From Noviherbaspirillum sp. UKPF54 (lineage in GTDB: Bacteria; Pseudomonadota; Gammaproteobacteria; Burkholderiales; Burkholderiaceae_D): a DNA stretch of 64,000 nt. Below, in pieces: positions 45,701-53,229 of this stretch. The stretch's first letter is position 1, and the number at the start of each line of letters is the position of its first letter. The notes beneath the pieces are model-generated. The model searched no databases. It was not told the DNA's origin and saw nothing but the letters and a program-made list of their open reading frames with translations. The DNA is taken from the NCBI RefSeq assembly GCF_007874125.1, contig NZ_CP040128.1:868001-932000 (forward strand). Reading direction: 5' to 3'. Position numbers and translations under genes: made by a program.

Positions 45701-46704
45701 AGCTGCGCATGGAACGCGCGCGCGCTGCGGCCGAACAACAGGCCGCAGCGGCGGCGCAGGAGCAGCTCGCCTGCGAGAAGGGCGCATGCGCCGAAGCGCA
45801 GGAGCTGGCGCGGATCGAAGAAGAGCAGGCCGCGCTTACGCGGGTGCGCGAGCGTACCGCGCGCGCCTCGCGCATGGCCGCCGAGGCGCGCGCGGCCGCC
45901 GAAAGGCAGATGCTGGAGAAGGCGGCGGAGCTGGCCAACGTGCAGCGCATCGCGGCCGAGGCGGCCGAGGCCAAGGCTTGCAAGGCGATCGAACTGGCCC
46001 GCGTCGAGCAGGCGCGCGCCAAGGCGGAACAGCAGGCGCTTGCCCTGCTCGAGGACAAGGTGCGCGCCGAGGCAGCGGCGCGCGCCGAGGCAAACAGGCG
46101 CGCCGATGCCGAGCGCACGGCGCTTGAACTGGCCCGTCAGCGGCAGGCGGAGGACGCGCAAGCCAGGGCGGAGCACGAAAAGCGCGCGAAGGTGGAGCAG
46201 CGCGCGCTCAAGGCGGCGCGCACCCAGAAGGAAGCCGACGCGGCAGCCACCGAGAAGGCCAGGGCATTGCGCGAGAAGTGCAGGAGCGAGCAGGCGCAGG
46301 CGCAGGAAACGGCGCGCAAGCTCATCGAGCGCATGGCGCACAAATACGAGCAGCTCGCCGACTGGCGGGTGCGCGCCGAACAGGTGCTGGCGCTGGCGCC
46401 GGCGTCGGTCGCGCGGCCGAAGGTGGTGCGCCGTTCCCTGGCGGCGCTGCTCGGCGGCTCGGCGTTCGTCGTCGGCGTGGCGGCCACGGTTGCCTGGGTC
46501 GTGCAGGAGCCGCAAGCGGTGCATCGGATGGCGCAGGCCGCCGGCGTCGTCACCGTGGCCGGCCATGTGCCTACGCAGTCGCAGGCAACGCCTATGGCTG
46601 TCGGCACGCATGTGCCCGGCCAGTCGAAACTGCAGATCACCTACCAGCTTGCGGACCAGCCGCAAGGCGAGCAGGCCAGGCCGGAGCAACTGGCCAAGGA
46701 GTAG
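42709..46704 (+). CDS. Very large Ala/Glu/Arg-rich coiled-coil protein with C-terminal membrane anchor
   Basis: A 1,331-residue protein. After about 40 disordered residues, nearly the whole chain to residue 1,200 is heptad-patterned Ala/Glu/Arg/Gln coiled coil. Residues 449 to about 1,176 consist of seven tandem repeats. Near the end, basic RPKVVRR is followed by one hydrophobic helix (about 1,243-1,264, LLGGSAFVVGVAATVAWVV) and a tail of 67 residues rich in Gln and Pro. The likely layout is a long cytoplasmic rod anchored in the inner membrane by its C-terminus. GGAG precedes the ATG. I recognise no family. Scaffold, polarity or envelope-spacing roles are possible but unsupported. The extreme GC and codon bias produce long false frames on both strands. 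Confidence 0.9.
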   Translation: METNQAMRKKRDLDGKSPEGEQAAGGQAAQPGAVDARVDLKSIREAIARVEAEAKATVAAENRAHAEARARALAEERARLEAAAAAEAYQNAKASEEAIAAQRARLDAERQAREASEARAAAAKREAAEMQARAAADAEAQRVAEERARLEEEARKRAAEQMAADAELVARATAAVEQVARDSELARRQAVERLAVAEAAKEEAEGRARAEARMLELTREKERREKEARQTAELLAQARSEALEVARERERAEALALQAALSRVPAEVRAREEARARALAEQEGESAAQARIELERRAAEALKMRLDAEAEMREAAARRHHAESVAAAAAKARAEAEERIREATEARVRTERELQELALARVEAEHHADTEARARVNAEAKAAADARQRAEIEQQAAAAARMRSEEEQRAAQLAEKRVELERVAALKAAEQAAAEEETYARAAEQAEQRQKAAEAAAQKAREAVTLARVERERAEFEQRAVAALKDKVRAEEAAGTQARARAAAEQRYTEMLRMQEQADAAARIAKEEECAAAKLALDKAMERADLQRKAAQAALDKAREAVELARVERERAQNEQAALDALRQKAQVERERAELAQQALLAAQEKLAAEQSALVEEQARLRAEQEQTEALRAREQADRELRQAREAEATAARHAADQTRAAVDTQRKAAQIALKKARELTEAARAERERAEAEQRALQAAEQKRQADEAARAEANARERAEQEQAQVLRAREDEERQARLAIEAGLAAEKQLLEQAAKQAEFERQAAEAAEAKAREAVELARTSEQRAQAEQQALEATLQLRASEQAAKECAEARARAESEHAQAMREREQAERAAREAIEAKCEAEKRQLADALHEAEQARLAAEAAEAKAREANELARVQQERAAAEQQALEALQRKLAAEKAAQSEAEARAQAELERAQAARAREQLEQAAREASEAQCAAEKQLLEKAAEQADAQREAAATAQAKAREAIELARVERERADAEQQALQALQEKLRMERARAAAEQQAAAAAQEQLACEKGACAEAQELARIEEEQAALTRVRERTARASRMAAEARAAAERQMLEKAAELANVQRIAAEAAEAKACKAIELARVEQARAKAEQQALALLEDKVRAEAAARAEANRRADAERTALELARQRQAEDAQARAEHEKRAKVEQRALKAARTQKEADAAATEKARALREKCRSEQAQAQETARKLIERMAHKYEQLADWRVRAEQVLALAPASVARPKVVRRSLAALLGGSAFVVGVAATVAWVVQEPQAVHRMAQAAGVVTVAGHVPTQSQATPMAVGTHVPGQSKLQITYQLADQPQGEQARPEQLAKE
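44053..46236 (+). repeat. Seven tandem coding repeats of 98 or 119 codons
   Basis: Unit starts are at 44053, 44347, 44704, 44998, 45292, 45586 and 45943. Units 1, 3, 4 and 5 are 294 bases (98 codons) and units 2 and 6 are 357 bases (119 codons); unit 7 diverges towards its end. Each begins with a variant of QRKAAEAAxxKAREAVELARVERERAxxEQ (shown with x for variable positions, consensus built from the seven copies in parts). Both lengths are exact multiples of seven residues (14 and 17 heptads). Confidence 0.9.
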
Positions 46705-46975
46705 CGCGATGGCCGTGCCCGGCATCGCCCCGCTCGCGGCCATTGTCGTCCTGTCTATGCTGTTGCGTAGACAGGCGCAGGCGCGGCGCCAAATGGCGAA
46801 TTTGGCCTAGTAAGTATAGAATGCAGCAGATCAAAAATCTGGCCATGCAGGACCGGCACCGCGCTACCGAATCAAATTGCGAAAGCGTCATTCTGCACGA
46901 ACGGAGGGACGCAACGGCGATCGGCAGGATCAGGCGCCCGGAGCCGCCGCAATCGACCTGCCGCCCATTACATCG

Positions 46976-48136
46976 ATGACAACCATGACATTCACCTCGC
47001 GCTGCATGATCCATCTGCGCCCAGCCCTGAACAAAACCGTCGCGCTGTCGGGCTTGCTGGCCGCGCTGCTGGCCGCGCCCGCGTTCGCGGACGACCTGGC
47101 CGACGTGACGCGGCTGGTGAAGAACGGACAATACGCGGATGCACTGAACCGCGCGGACGCATTCCTGAGCAAGAATCCGCGCGACGCCCAGATGCGATTC
47201 CTGAAAGGCGTGATCCTGACCGAACAGAACAGGTCGGGCGAAGCGATCACGGTGTTTACCAAGCTGACCGAGGATTACCCGGCGCTGCCCGAGCCGTACA
47301 ACAATCTCGCCGTGCTGTACGCGGCGGCGGGCCAGTACGAAAAGGCGCGCGCCGCGCTTGATGCGGCGATCCGGACCAATCCGAGCTACGCCACCGCATA
47401 CGAGAACCTGGGCGACGTGCATGCGAAACTGGCAAGCCAGGCGTACGACAAGGCGCTGCAGCTCGACTCCGCCAATTCGGCCGCCAAGTCCAAGCTGACG
47501 CTGGTGCGTTCGCTGGTCGGCAACCTCAACGGCGGCACGCCCAAGGCAGCCGCTGCGCCGAGCGCGCCGGCCGTGGCCAAGGCGCCGCAGCCCGCTCCGG
47601 CTCCGAATTACGCTCCTGCTCCGGTCGCGCCCGCGCCGAAGGTGGCGGCTGTCACGCCGGCCCCGGCGGCCCCGGCCAAGCCGGCGCCTGTCGAGGCCCC
47701 CGCCAAGCCGACCGTCGTCGCCAAGCAGGAGCCCGTCAAGCATGAGAAGCCGGAACCGGTCAAGCGCGAGCCGAAACCAACGCCGGCCGCCAATGTCGAA
47801 CGCGACGACGTGCTGAATGCGGTGCACGGCTGGGCCAAGGCGTGGAGCGCGCAGGATGTGAAGTCGTATCTGAATTACTATGGCGGCGATTTCCAGACGC
47901 CGAACGGCCAGCAGCGCAAGGCGTGGGAAGATGACCGCCGCGCGCGCATCGCCGGCAAGGGCCGCATCAGCGTCAAGGTCGAGTCGCCGCAAGTCGCGGT
48001 GAACGGCAATTCGGCCACGGTGAAATTCCGCCAGGTATACGTATCGGATCGTCTGACGGCGAACACCCGCAAGACGCTGACCCTGACCAAGCATGGCGGC
48101 AAGTGGCTCATCAAGCAGGAGAGCACGGGTAACTGA
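46976..48136 (+). CDS. Exported TPR protein with C-terminal Cds6/NTF2-like domain
   Basis: A protein of about 386 residues. A signal peptide ends near AFA-DD. TPR repeats follow (AEYY-like KNGQYADALNRADAFLS, LPEPYNNLAVLYAAAGQYEKA, SYATAYENLGDVHAKL), then a Pro/Ala/Lys-rich linker of about 90 residues that could cross the peptidoglycan. The C-terminal 105 residues (VLNAVHGWAKAWSAQDVKSYLNYYG to KWLIKQES) form an NTF2-like domain of the type found at the end of Cds6 L,D-transpeptidases. The start is unsure: ATG at 46976, 46985 or 47006, none with a clear ribosome site. Its stop overlaps the transpeptidase ATG (TGATG). Confidence 0.87.
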   Translation: MTTMTFTSRCMIHLRPALNKTVALSGLLAALLAAPAFADDLADVTRLVKNGQYADALNRADAFLSKNPRDAQMRFLKGVILTEQNRSGEAITVFTKLTEDYPALPEPYNNLAVLYAAAGQYEKARAALDAAIRTNPSYATAYENLGDVHAKLASQAYDKALQLDSANSAAKSKLTLVRSLVGNLNGGTPKAAAAPSAPAVAKAPQPAPAPNYAPAPVAPAPKVAAVTPAPAAPAKPAPVEAPAKPTVVAKQEPVKHEKPEPVKREPKPTPAANVERDDVLNAVHGWAKAWSAQDVKSYLNYYGGDFQTPNGQQRKAWEDDRRARIAGKGRISVKVESPQVAVNGNSATVKFRQVYVSDRLTANTRKTLTLTKHGGKWLIKQESTGN

Positions 48137-49401
48137 TGTATCGTTCTGAATCAACCGACCGCCGGATCACGGCGACTGCCAAGCGGGCCTTGATGGCGGG
48201 ATTATCCTGGCTGCTGGCCGCGGGCGGCGGCGCGCTGCCGCACGCGGCACTGGCCGGGAATTCGGCCGAGCAGGTCGTGCAGGCCGCCTTGGCCTCCAAC
48301 AAGCCGGATCCGGAAGCCCTGCTGATCGGCGTGTACAAGGAGCTCGGTGCCAATCGCCTGCGCGCCGCCCAGGAGAAGGCCGACCAGCTGGTCGAGGCCT
48401 ATCCGAATTTCCGGCTTGGACATCTGATCCGGGGCGACCTGCTGCTGATGCACACGCGCCCGGTCAAGACGCTGGGCGCGACCGACGGTCCGCAAGACAA
48501 GCTCAAGAACCTACGCGACGAAGCGATGGTCCGCCTGAAGTCGCTGCGCGAGCGGCCCGACCCGGCGCTGATCCCGCGTTCGCTGCTGCAGCTGCGCGAG
48601 GACCAGAAGCATGCACTGGTGGTCGATGCGAAGCGCTCGCGCCTGTACGTGTACGAGAACCAGGGTGGGCGCCCGAAGTTCGTTACCGATTACTACATCA
48701 GCCAGGGCAAGCTCGGCGTCAACAAGCTGAAAGAGGGCGACCAGAAAACGCCGGTCGGCATCTACTACATCACCAGCCATCTGTCAGGTGCGCGGCTGCC
48801 CGACTTCTACGGCTCGGGCGCCTTGCCGATCAATTATCCGAACGAATGGGACAAGCTGCACGGCCGCAGCGGCTCCGGCATCTGGCTGCACGGCACGCCA
48901 TCGGATAGCTACAGCCGCCCGCCGCTGTCTTCCGACGGCTGCGTGGTGCTGACCAATCCGGACCTGTATCAGCTGGCCAATTCGGTCGAGATTGGCAAGA
49001 CACCGGTGGTCATCAGCGAAAGCGTGGAGTTCGTCAACAAGTCCAAATGGGACAGCGACCGGCATACCGCGGCACGGCTGGTGGAAGACTGGCGGCGCGA
49101 TATGGAAAGCCGGAATGCGACACGCGTGATGGAAAACTATTCGCGCAAGTTCAAATCCGATCGCGGCGAGGATGTGAAAGCCTGGCTGGCCAGGCATCTA
49201 CCGTTCATGAGCGGCGTGAAGAACCTGTCGGTCAGGCTGCGCGACGCAACGTATTTCTTTTATCCGGGGCATGACGACATGATCGTCAGCACTTTTACCG
49301 AAGAAACGTCGATCGGCCGCAACAAGAGCCTGACCCGTAAGCGCCAGTACTGGGCCAAGGAGGGGGCGCAATGGAAAATCATTTACGAACTTAATATCTG
49401 A
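48136..49401 (+). CDS. L,D-transpeptidase (YkuD) with C-terminal Cds6-like domain
   Basis: A 421-residue exported protein with a signal peptide to about ALA-G (residue 40). A helical N-terminal region is followed by the YkuD domain (about 155-300): ALVVDAKRSRLYVYEN, KTPVGIYYITSHL, GIWLHGTP and the catalytic PLSSDGCVVLTNPD with its Cys. The C-terminal 110 residues (VEDWRRDMESRNATRVMENYS to QWKIIYELNI) form an NTF2-like domain of the Cds6 type. It would crosslink peptidoglycan or attach a protein or amino acid to it in the periplasm. The overlap with the TPR gene implies coupled translation and joint function. A strong terminator follows. Confidence 0.93.
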   Translation: MYRSESTDRRITATAKRALMAGLSWLLAAGGGALPHAALAGNSAEQVVQAALASNKPDPEALLIGVYKELGANRLRAAQEKADQLVEAYPNFRLGHLIRGDLLLMHTRPVKTLGATDGPQDKLKNLRDEAMVRLKSLRERPDPALIPRSLLQLREDQKHALVVDAKRSRLYVYENQGGRPKFVTDYYISQGKLGVNKLKEGDQKTPVGIYYITSHLSGARLPDFYGSGALPINYPNEWDKLHGRSGSGIWLHGTPSDSYSRPPLSSDGCVVLTNPDLYQLANSVEIGKTPVVISESVEFVNKSKWDSDRHTAARLVEDWRRDMESRNATRVMENYSRKFKSDRGEDVKAWLARHLPFMSGVKNLSVRLRDATYFFYPGHDDMIVSTFTEETSIGRNKSLTRKRQYWAKEGAQWKIIYELNI

Positions 49402-49429
49402 GAGATATCTGTCGACTTGTGCCGGATCG

Positions 49430-49460
49430 AACGGCTGCCTTTATGGCAGCCGTTTTTTTT
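49430..49460 (+). terminator. Intrinsic terminator after the L,D-transpeptidase
   Basis: A perfect 10-base stem AACGGCTGCC / GGCAGCCGTT with a TTTAT loop, followed by eight T residues in total. It ends the TPR-transpeptidase operon 28 bases after the stop codon. Confidence 0.95.
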
Positions 49461-49888
49461 CGACCAGCAAGTGGCGCGGTGGGCAGCTTTCGGCATGACG
49501 CGCCTCAACAGCGGATTTGCCCGGCTTTCTACAATCGGATGGTCTCCGGGCATGCTGCTCCAAGTGAACTTACTTTTACTGCCCGCTGTCATTTCATCAA
49601 GAGAGGATGAATGGCCTGGCTTGAAATGCGACGTCGGCATTGCAGATTAAAAATTTTCCTCTGTGCGGTTTTGCCAGCTCCGTGACAAGCCAGCGTCTCT
49701 GCCGCGATCGCCATGGCGTTTCAAAAATGGGCGAGCGTGTTCCAGGGCTGCGGCAGACCTAATCCATTTCCAGATCGAAGTCCGGATATGGCTGTTCCGG
49801 AAAACCTGCGAGGACAAGCCGATTGACGAGTGCCACATCGCAACGACCGTTATCGAGCCCAGAGGGCGATCCGGCGAACGGAGCCGCA
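49461..49888. other. Non-coding stretch, nothing recognisable
   Basis: About 430 bases between the terminator and the next gene. Short open frames here lack ribosome sites or coding-like composition. It probably holds the promoter of the following membrane protein. I saw no repeat or RNA element. Confidence 0.5.
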
Positions 49889-50806
49889 ATGCAAGCGCAG
49901 CCGGAGATCGCTGCGAACATCAGTGACGGCATGCAAGGACCCGCGCCGGAAGAACGCCGTGCCAGCCGTTTCGCCGCGCCCGACTATGAGCGCTTGAGGG
50001 TGCTTGCGGCTCGCTACGAGCATGCGCCACGGAAGAGGCCCCGGCCGGTGTATCGCACCCTGCTCATGCTGCTCACGTTTGTGCTGGGAGCTTCGGCCGG
50101 GCTGGCCGCTACATGGTGGCTTGCGGGCGCCAAAAATGTTCCGGCAACAGCCCCGTTGTCCCGGATATGGAAGCCGGTATCGGCGGCCAGGGATGTACAG
50201 GCAATGCCGCCGACCCGCAGTGGCATCAGTGCGAGCGAACTGCCTTATGACGGCCGCAAGCCGCCTGCTGCAGGAATGGCGGCGTCCATTCCAAAAATAA
50301 ATCCAGCCGAGTTGCCCTATGGTGATCCGGCCTATGGGAACAGCGAAACCCGCGCTGGAGCGGACGCGGAAAATGCGAAACGGGCTAACATGCCTGTCCG
50401 TTCAGATACTGGAACTACCCTCCCGATCGAGCGGGGAGAGGGGCGCAGCGACGCGCAGCCGCAAGCGACGCCCCGCAAGTCCGCCAGGAGCCATCGTTCC
50501 GCCGCGCGAGTGATGAAGGACCGCGAGATTGAACGGATACAGCAGCAGGCTGACGAAGAGCTAAAAAAAAAATCGGAGCGCCGGCGGGTGGTAAATGAAG
50601 CGCGCGCCCGCTCATCGTCCGGTCGCATCGCCACCAGGGAGGTACCACGCCGCGCTTCGCACAATTCGCCGTACATGCAATCCAAACTGGCAAAATGCGC
50701 GCGCGTGCCCAATCTCATCAGGCGCGAACAATGCAAATGGCGGGTGTGTAACGGTATGTGGGGCAAGAATGGCTGCCCATCCTATGCCCATGCGACGCCG
50801 TATTAA
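49889..50806 (+). CDS. Hypothetical bitopic membrane protein with Cys-rich C-terminus
   Basis: A 305-residue protein. The ATG at 49889 follows GGAG; a longer in-frame start has none. The N-terminal 50 residues are charged and probably cytoplasmic. One membrane helix follows at about residues 56-79 (LLMLLTFVLGASAGLAATWWL), then a long low-complexity periplasmic part with two copies of an ELPY motif (SELPYDG, AELPYGD) and a basic helix. The last 40 residues contain four cysteines (CARVPN, REQCKWRVCNG, KNGCPSY), which could pair as disulfides outside the cell. I do not recognise the family. Confidence 0.8.
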   Translation: MQAQPEIAANISDGMQGPAPEERRASRFAAPDYERLRVLAARYEHAPRKRPRPVYRTLLMLLTFVLGASAGLAATWWLAGAKNVPATAPLSRIWKPVSAARDVQAMPPTRSGISASELPYDGRKPPAAGMAASIPKINPAELPYGDPAYGNSETRAGADAENAKRANMPVRSDTGTTLPIERGEGRSDAQPQATPRKSARSHRSAARVMKDREIERIQQQADEELKKKSERRRVVNEARARSSSGRIATREVPRRASHNSPYMQSKLAKCARVPNLIRREQCKWRVCNGMWGKNGCPSYAHATPY

Positions 50807-50967
50807 AGTGCGCCGGTTTGGTTTCATCTCTCCCCCCGCGGCCCGGAATGAGCCGCCTCATCTACCCGTTCTCGTGACAACCATCCCCGCCGCCATGGGT
50901 CTTGGTCGGTGATAAGTTCTTACGTTGTTATTACCTATTGCGCATTTCCGTTGTTTAGTGGAAACAA

Positions 50968-50977
50968 TGTACGTACA
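50968..50977. promoter_or_regulatory. Palindrome upstream of mazEF
   Basis: The perfect dyad TGTACGTACA lies about 95 bases before mazE in an AT-rich region with related CATGTAC and CATATGTAAC words downstream. AbrB-type antitoxins bind such sites to repress their own operon. The assignment is by position only. Confidence 0.35.
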
Positions 50978-51071
50978 AATGGATGCCATGTACCAACAAT
51001 GTGTCCATATGTAACTTGCCTTGTGGTAATTTATCGCACTATATGAGAACATGATGTTAAAGGAAATTGTG

Positions 51072-51326
51072 ATGAAAACCACAATTCGCAAAATGGGCAA
51101 TTCGCAAGGCGTGTTGATTCCCAAGCCTTTTTTGCTGGAAGCCGGCCTCGATATCGGGGAGGTGGATCTGCAAGTGGAAAAGGATGCAATTGTGATCCGC
51201 AAGCCCAAGAAGAAGTCGCGCGAAGGATGGGCGCAGGCATGCCAGCTGATCGCCGCCCATTCTGCCGAACAAGCGATTGTCTGGCCGCTCCTGCCGAAGG
51301 AGTCGGAGGTGGAGTTTTCATGGTGA
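51072..51326 (+). CDS. mazE: MazE/PemI-like antitoxin (AbrB fold)
   Basis: An 84-residue antitoxin. The swapped-hairpin AbrB DNA-binding domain is at the N-terminus (TTIRKMGNSQGVLIPKPFL, then LQVEKDAIVIRKPKK). The C-terminal 35 residues (WAQACQLIAAHSAEQ, WPLLPKESEVEFSW) would bind and block the toxin. AAGGA lies seven bases before the ATG at 51072. The toxin gene starts inside the last codons, so the pair is translated together. It probably represses its own promoter. Confidence 0.92.
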   Translation: MKTTIRKMGNSQGVLIPKPFLLEAGLDIGEVDLQVEKDAIVIRKPKKKSREGWAQACQLIAAHSAEQAIVWPLLPKESEVEFSW

Positions 51327-51637
51327 TGCGCGCGGAGATCTGGCTGATCGACTTTGACAAGCCGGGCGGTGCAACGCAACGGCACCGGCCTTGCGTCGTC
51401 GTATCGCCCGAAGAGATGGACGAGCATCTCAATACCTTGATCGTGGCACCCATGAGTACCCAGGACTTGCCGGCGCCTTTCCGGATTCCCCTGAATTTCA
51501 TGGGGAAGGATGGACTGATCCTGCTGGATCAGATCAGCACGATGGAAAAGACGCGCCTGATCCGCAAGCTGGGTACGGTCGGCGATGACACCATGGTCAA
51601 GATACTTGACGCACTACAAGAAGTTTTTGCTCACTGA
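51320..51637 (+). CDS. mazF: MazF/PemK-like endoribonuclease toxin
   Basis: A 105-residue mRNA interferase of the MazF/PemK/Kid family. Typical marks are RAEIWLIDFDKPGG, the RP-type catalytic arginine in QRHRPCVVVS, TLIVAPMST, and the LLDQISTMEKTRLIRKLG strand-helix. The ATG at 51320 is preceded by GGAG and overlaps the antitoxin gene by seven bases. An earlier in-frame ATG would lie wholly inside mazE. It cleaves mRNA when MazE is degraded. It is followed after only 17 bases by flhD. Confidence 0.93.
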   Translation: MVMRAEIWLIDFDKPGGATQRHRPCVVVSPEEMDEHLNTLIVAPMSTQDLPAPFRIPLNFMGKDGLILLDQISTMEKTRLIRKLGTVGDDTMVKILDALQEVFAH

Positions 51638-51654
51638 ATAAGGGATGGACTGCC

Positions 51655-51972
51655 ATGTCGAATAACGATTACACATCCGAGATTCGCGACGTCAATCTGA
51701 GCTACCTGATGATCGCGCAACAGATGATCCGGCAGGATCGGGCCGAAGCGATTTTCCGGCTCGGTATCAGCGGCGAAATCGCGGACCTGATCGCGGGCAT
51801 GAGCAATGCGCAGGTGTTGAAGCTGGCGAGCTGCAACATGATGTTGTCGCGCTTCCGTTTCAACGACACCACGATACTGTCGACTCTGCTGAACGACAAG
51901 GCTGGGGCCGCCGCCGCCATGGTGCACGCTTCCATCCTGATGGCGTCCCAGGCGCCGGAAACGATTGTGTAA
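51655..51972 (+). CDS. flhD: Flagellar regulator FlhD, orphan copy
   Basis: A 105-residue FlhD homologue, recognised over its whole length: IRDVNLSYLMIAQQMIRQDRAEAIFRLGIS, QVLKLASCNMMLSRFRFND. FlhD works with FlhC as a hetero-hexamer that switches on class II flagellar genes and some metabolic genes. No flhC follows; the next gene is an unrelated membrane protein. The N-terminal cysteine of E. coli FlhD (C65, in the HFRF region) is replaced here by Ser. The gene lies directly behind mazEF with its own AAGGGATGG site, so it is probably in the same transcript. Confidence 0.92.
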   Translation: MSNNDYTSEIRDVNLSYLMIAQQMIRQDRAEAIFRLGISGEIADLIAGMSNAQVLKLASCNMMLSRFRFNDTTILSTLLNDKAGAAAAMVHASILMASQAPETIV

Positions 51973-52120
51973 GCCCGGCAGCGTCCATTGAGATCTTCCG
52001 ATTATGCCTGACAGCGATACCGCGCATGCAAGCCGCGCTTTGCCGAATGCGGCAGGCGGGCGCTCGCGTGTGGCGCCGGGTTTAATCCGAAGCTCTGGGT
52101 CGGCGTAGAGGCCTGCTGTC

Positions 52121-53143
52121 ATGGACGATCTCCTGCAGCAGGAAACCGAACGGCAAAGGCGCCTTCTGGAGGAAGCCAGGAAGGCCGTCGAGCAGGAAAA
52201 GGCACGCATGCGCCAGGGCGGTGCGCGCAGGGTCGAGCCGACGCTCGACGAAGCGCCGGCAATGTCCGCGTCGCAGCAGGAACCAATTGTCCAAGTGGAA
52301 GCGGCGCGATCGGCGGCTGCCGAGGTGAGGGCGTTGCCTGAGACCGACTTCATTATTCCGCTGCGCCGCATCCCCGACATGCGCTCGGCGCTGATCCCCC
52401 TCGATGAGGGCGCCGACGGAGCGATCTGGAGCAAGCCGTTTTCCTTGCCGAGGGCCGACATGGAGCCTTGGCTGTCCTTCCTGCGCGGCTACCGCGCATC
52501 GGCTTTGTTTCCCGAGCATGTGTCCGCCGGTTCCGCCCTGCGTGTCGACGCCGCCGTGCAGGCGCTGTTTGAACTCAAGGGAATCGATATCAAGGCCATT
52601 CTTGAGCCCGCCGTGCAGATCAACGGTCCGGTCGAATATGTCGACGATGTGCCGGCAAGTGCCATGAACGGGAGCGAGCGCAGCGTGCACGAGGGCTTGC
52701 TCGCGGACGCCGTCAAAAAAGGGCGCGCCATGGGCGACCAGCTTTATGACGCCCTGCTCGGCGAAGGCTACATCAACCTCGTTCAGGCTTGGGAAAAGGT
52801 CCACGGCCGCAAACCGTCGGTATCCGAGTTGCACTTCATGTTGACCACGGGCCGCGTGAAGCCGCCGGTGGAAATCCAGCCGCGGCAGCCGGAAGCGACG
52901 GAAAGCTTGTATCCGGCGAAGGCGCCATCCCCAGTGGCCGACGCCATCCTGCGCAAGCAGGAAGCGGCGCCGGAGTCGAAGGAGGAGTTCAAGCAAAAAA
53001 GGCCGGCCGGCCCGCTCATCGGCAAGCTGAAAGCGAAATTCGCGATCCGCGACAGGAGAAGACTGCTTTTTCACCTGTCTCACCTGGCTCTAGTTGTTGT
53101 GGCGGTCCTTGTGTACTGCGTCGTCATGCGGGTTTTCGACTGA
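52121..53143 (+). CDS. Hypothetical C-tail-anchored protein with coiled-coil N-terminus
   Basis: A 340-residue protein. The first 30 residues are a charged helix (LLQQETERQRRLLEEARKAV). A folded central region covers about 70-250 (FIIPLRRIPDMRSALIPLDEG, YRASALFPEHVSAG, LGEGYINLVQAWEKVHGRKPSVSELHFML). A basic linker and one C-terminal helix (LSHLALVVVAVLVYCVVM) would anchor it in the inner membrane with the bulk in the cytoplasm. I do not recognise the family. It is 148 bases after flhD and ends before a bidirectional terminator shared with tRNA-Lys. Confidence 0.8.
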   Translation: MDDLLQQETERQRRLLEEARKAVEQEKARMRQGGARRVEPTLDEAPAMSASQQEPIVQVEAARSAAAEVRALPETDFIIPLRRIPDMRSALIPLDEGADGAIWSKPFSLPRADMEPWLSFLRGYRASALFPEHVSAGSALRVDAAVQALFELKGIDIKAILEPAVQINGPVEYVDDVPASAMNGSERSVHEGLLADAVKKGRAMGDQLYDALLGEGYINLVQAWEKVHGRKPSVSELHFMLTTGRVKPPVEIQPRQPEATESLYPAKAPSPVADAILRKQEAAPESKEEFKQKRPAGPLIGKLKAKFAIRDRRRLLFHLSHLALVVVAVLVYCVVMRVFD

Positions 53144-53188
53144 CGTCGTCCCGATTTGTCTTCGCGTGAGCGCGCCGCAGTCAAAATG

Positions 53189-53220
53189 CAAAAAGCCCAG
53201 TCCGAAGACTGGGCTTTTTG
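53189..53220. terminator. Bidirectional intrinsic terminator
   Basis: Arms CAAAAAGCCCAGT (53189-53201) and ACTGGGCTTTTTG (53208-53220) pair perfectly over a six-base loop, with A-run and T-run on the two sides. It ends the membrane-protein gene on the plus strand and the tRNA-Lys transcript on the minus strand. Confidence 0.93.
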
Positions 53221-53229
53221 CTTTATTTC

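Noticed and set aside
44053..46236. Regular DNA repeats read as a possible CRISPR or satellite array
   Set aside because: The repeats are 294 or 357 bases, diverged, in frame and coding, with no spacers. They are protein repeats.
44229..46810. Very long open frames on other frames and the minus strand (up to about 745 codons) inside the coiled-coil gene
   Set aside because: They arise from GC-rich, repetitive Ala/Glu/Arg codons. Their products are Arg/Ser/Ala or Leu/Gly low complexity without starts, ribosome sites or domains.
49417..49650. Small frame after the L,D-transpeptidase terminator
   Set aside because: It begins within the terminator stem region and has no coding signature.
51973..52120. 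Search for flhC after flhD
   Set aside because: The next gene has no FlhC zinc site or helices; flhC is absent from the window.
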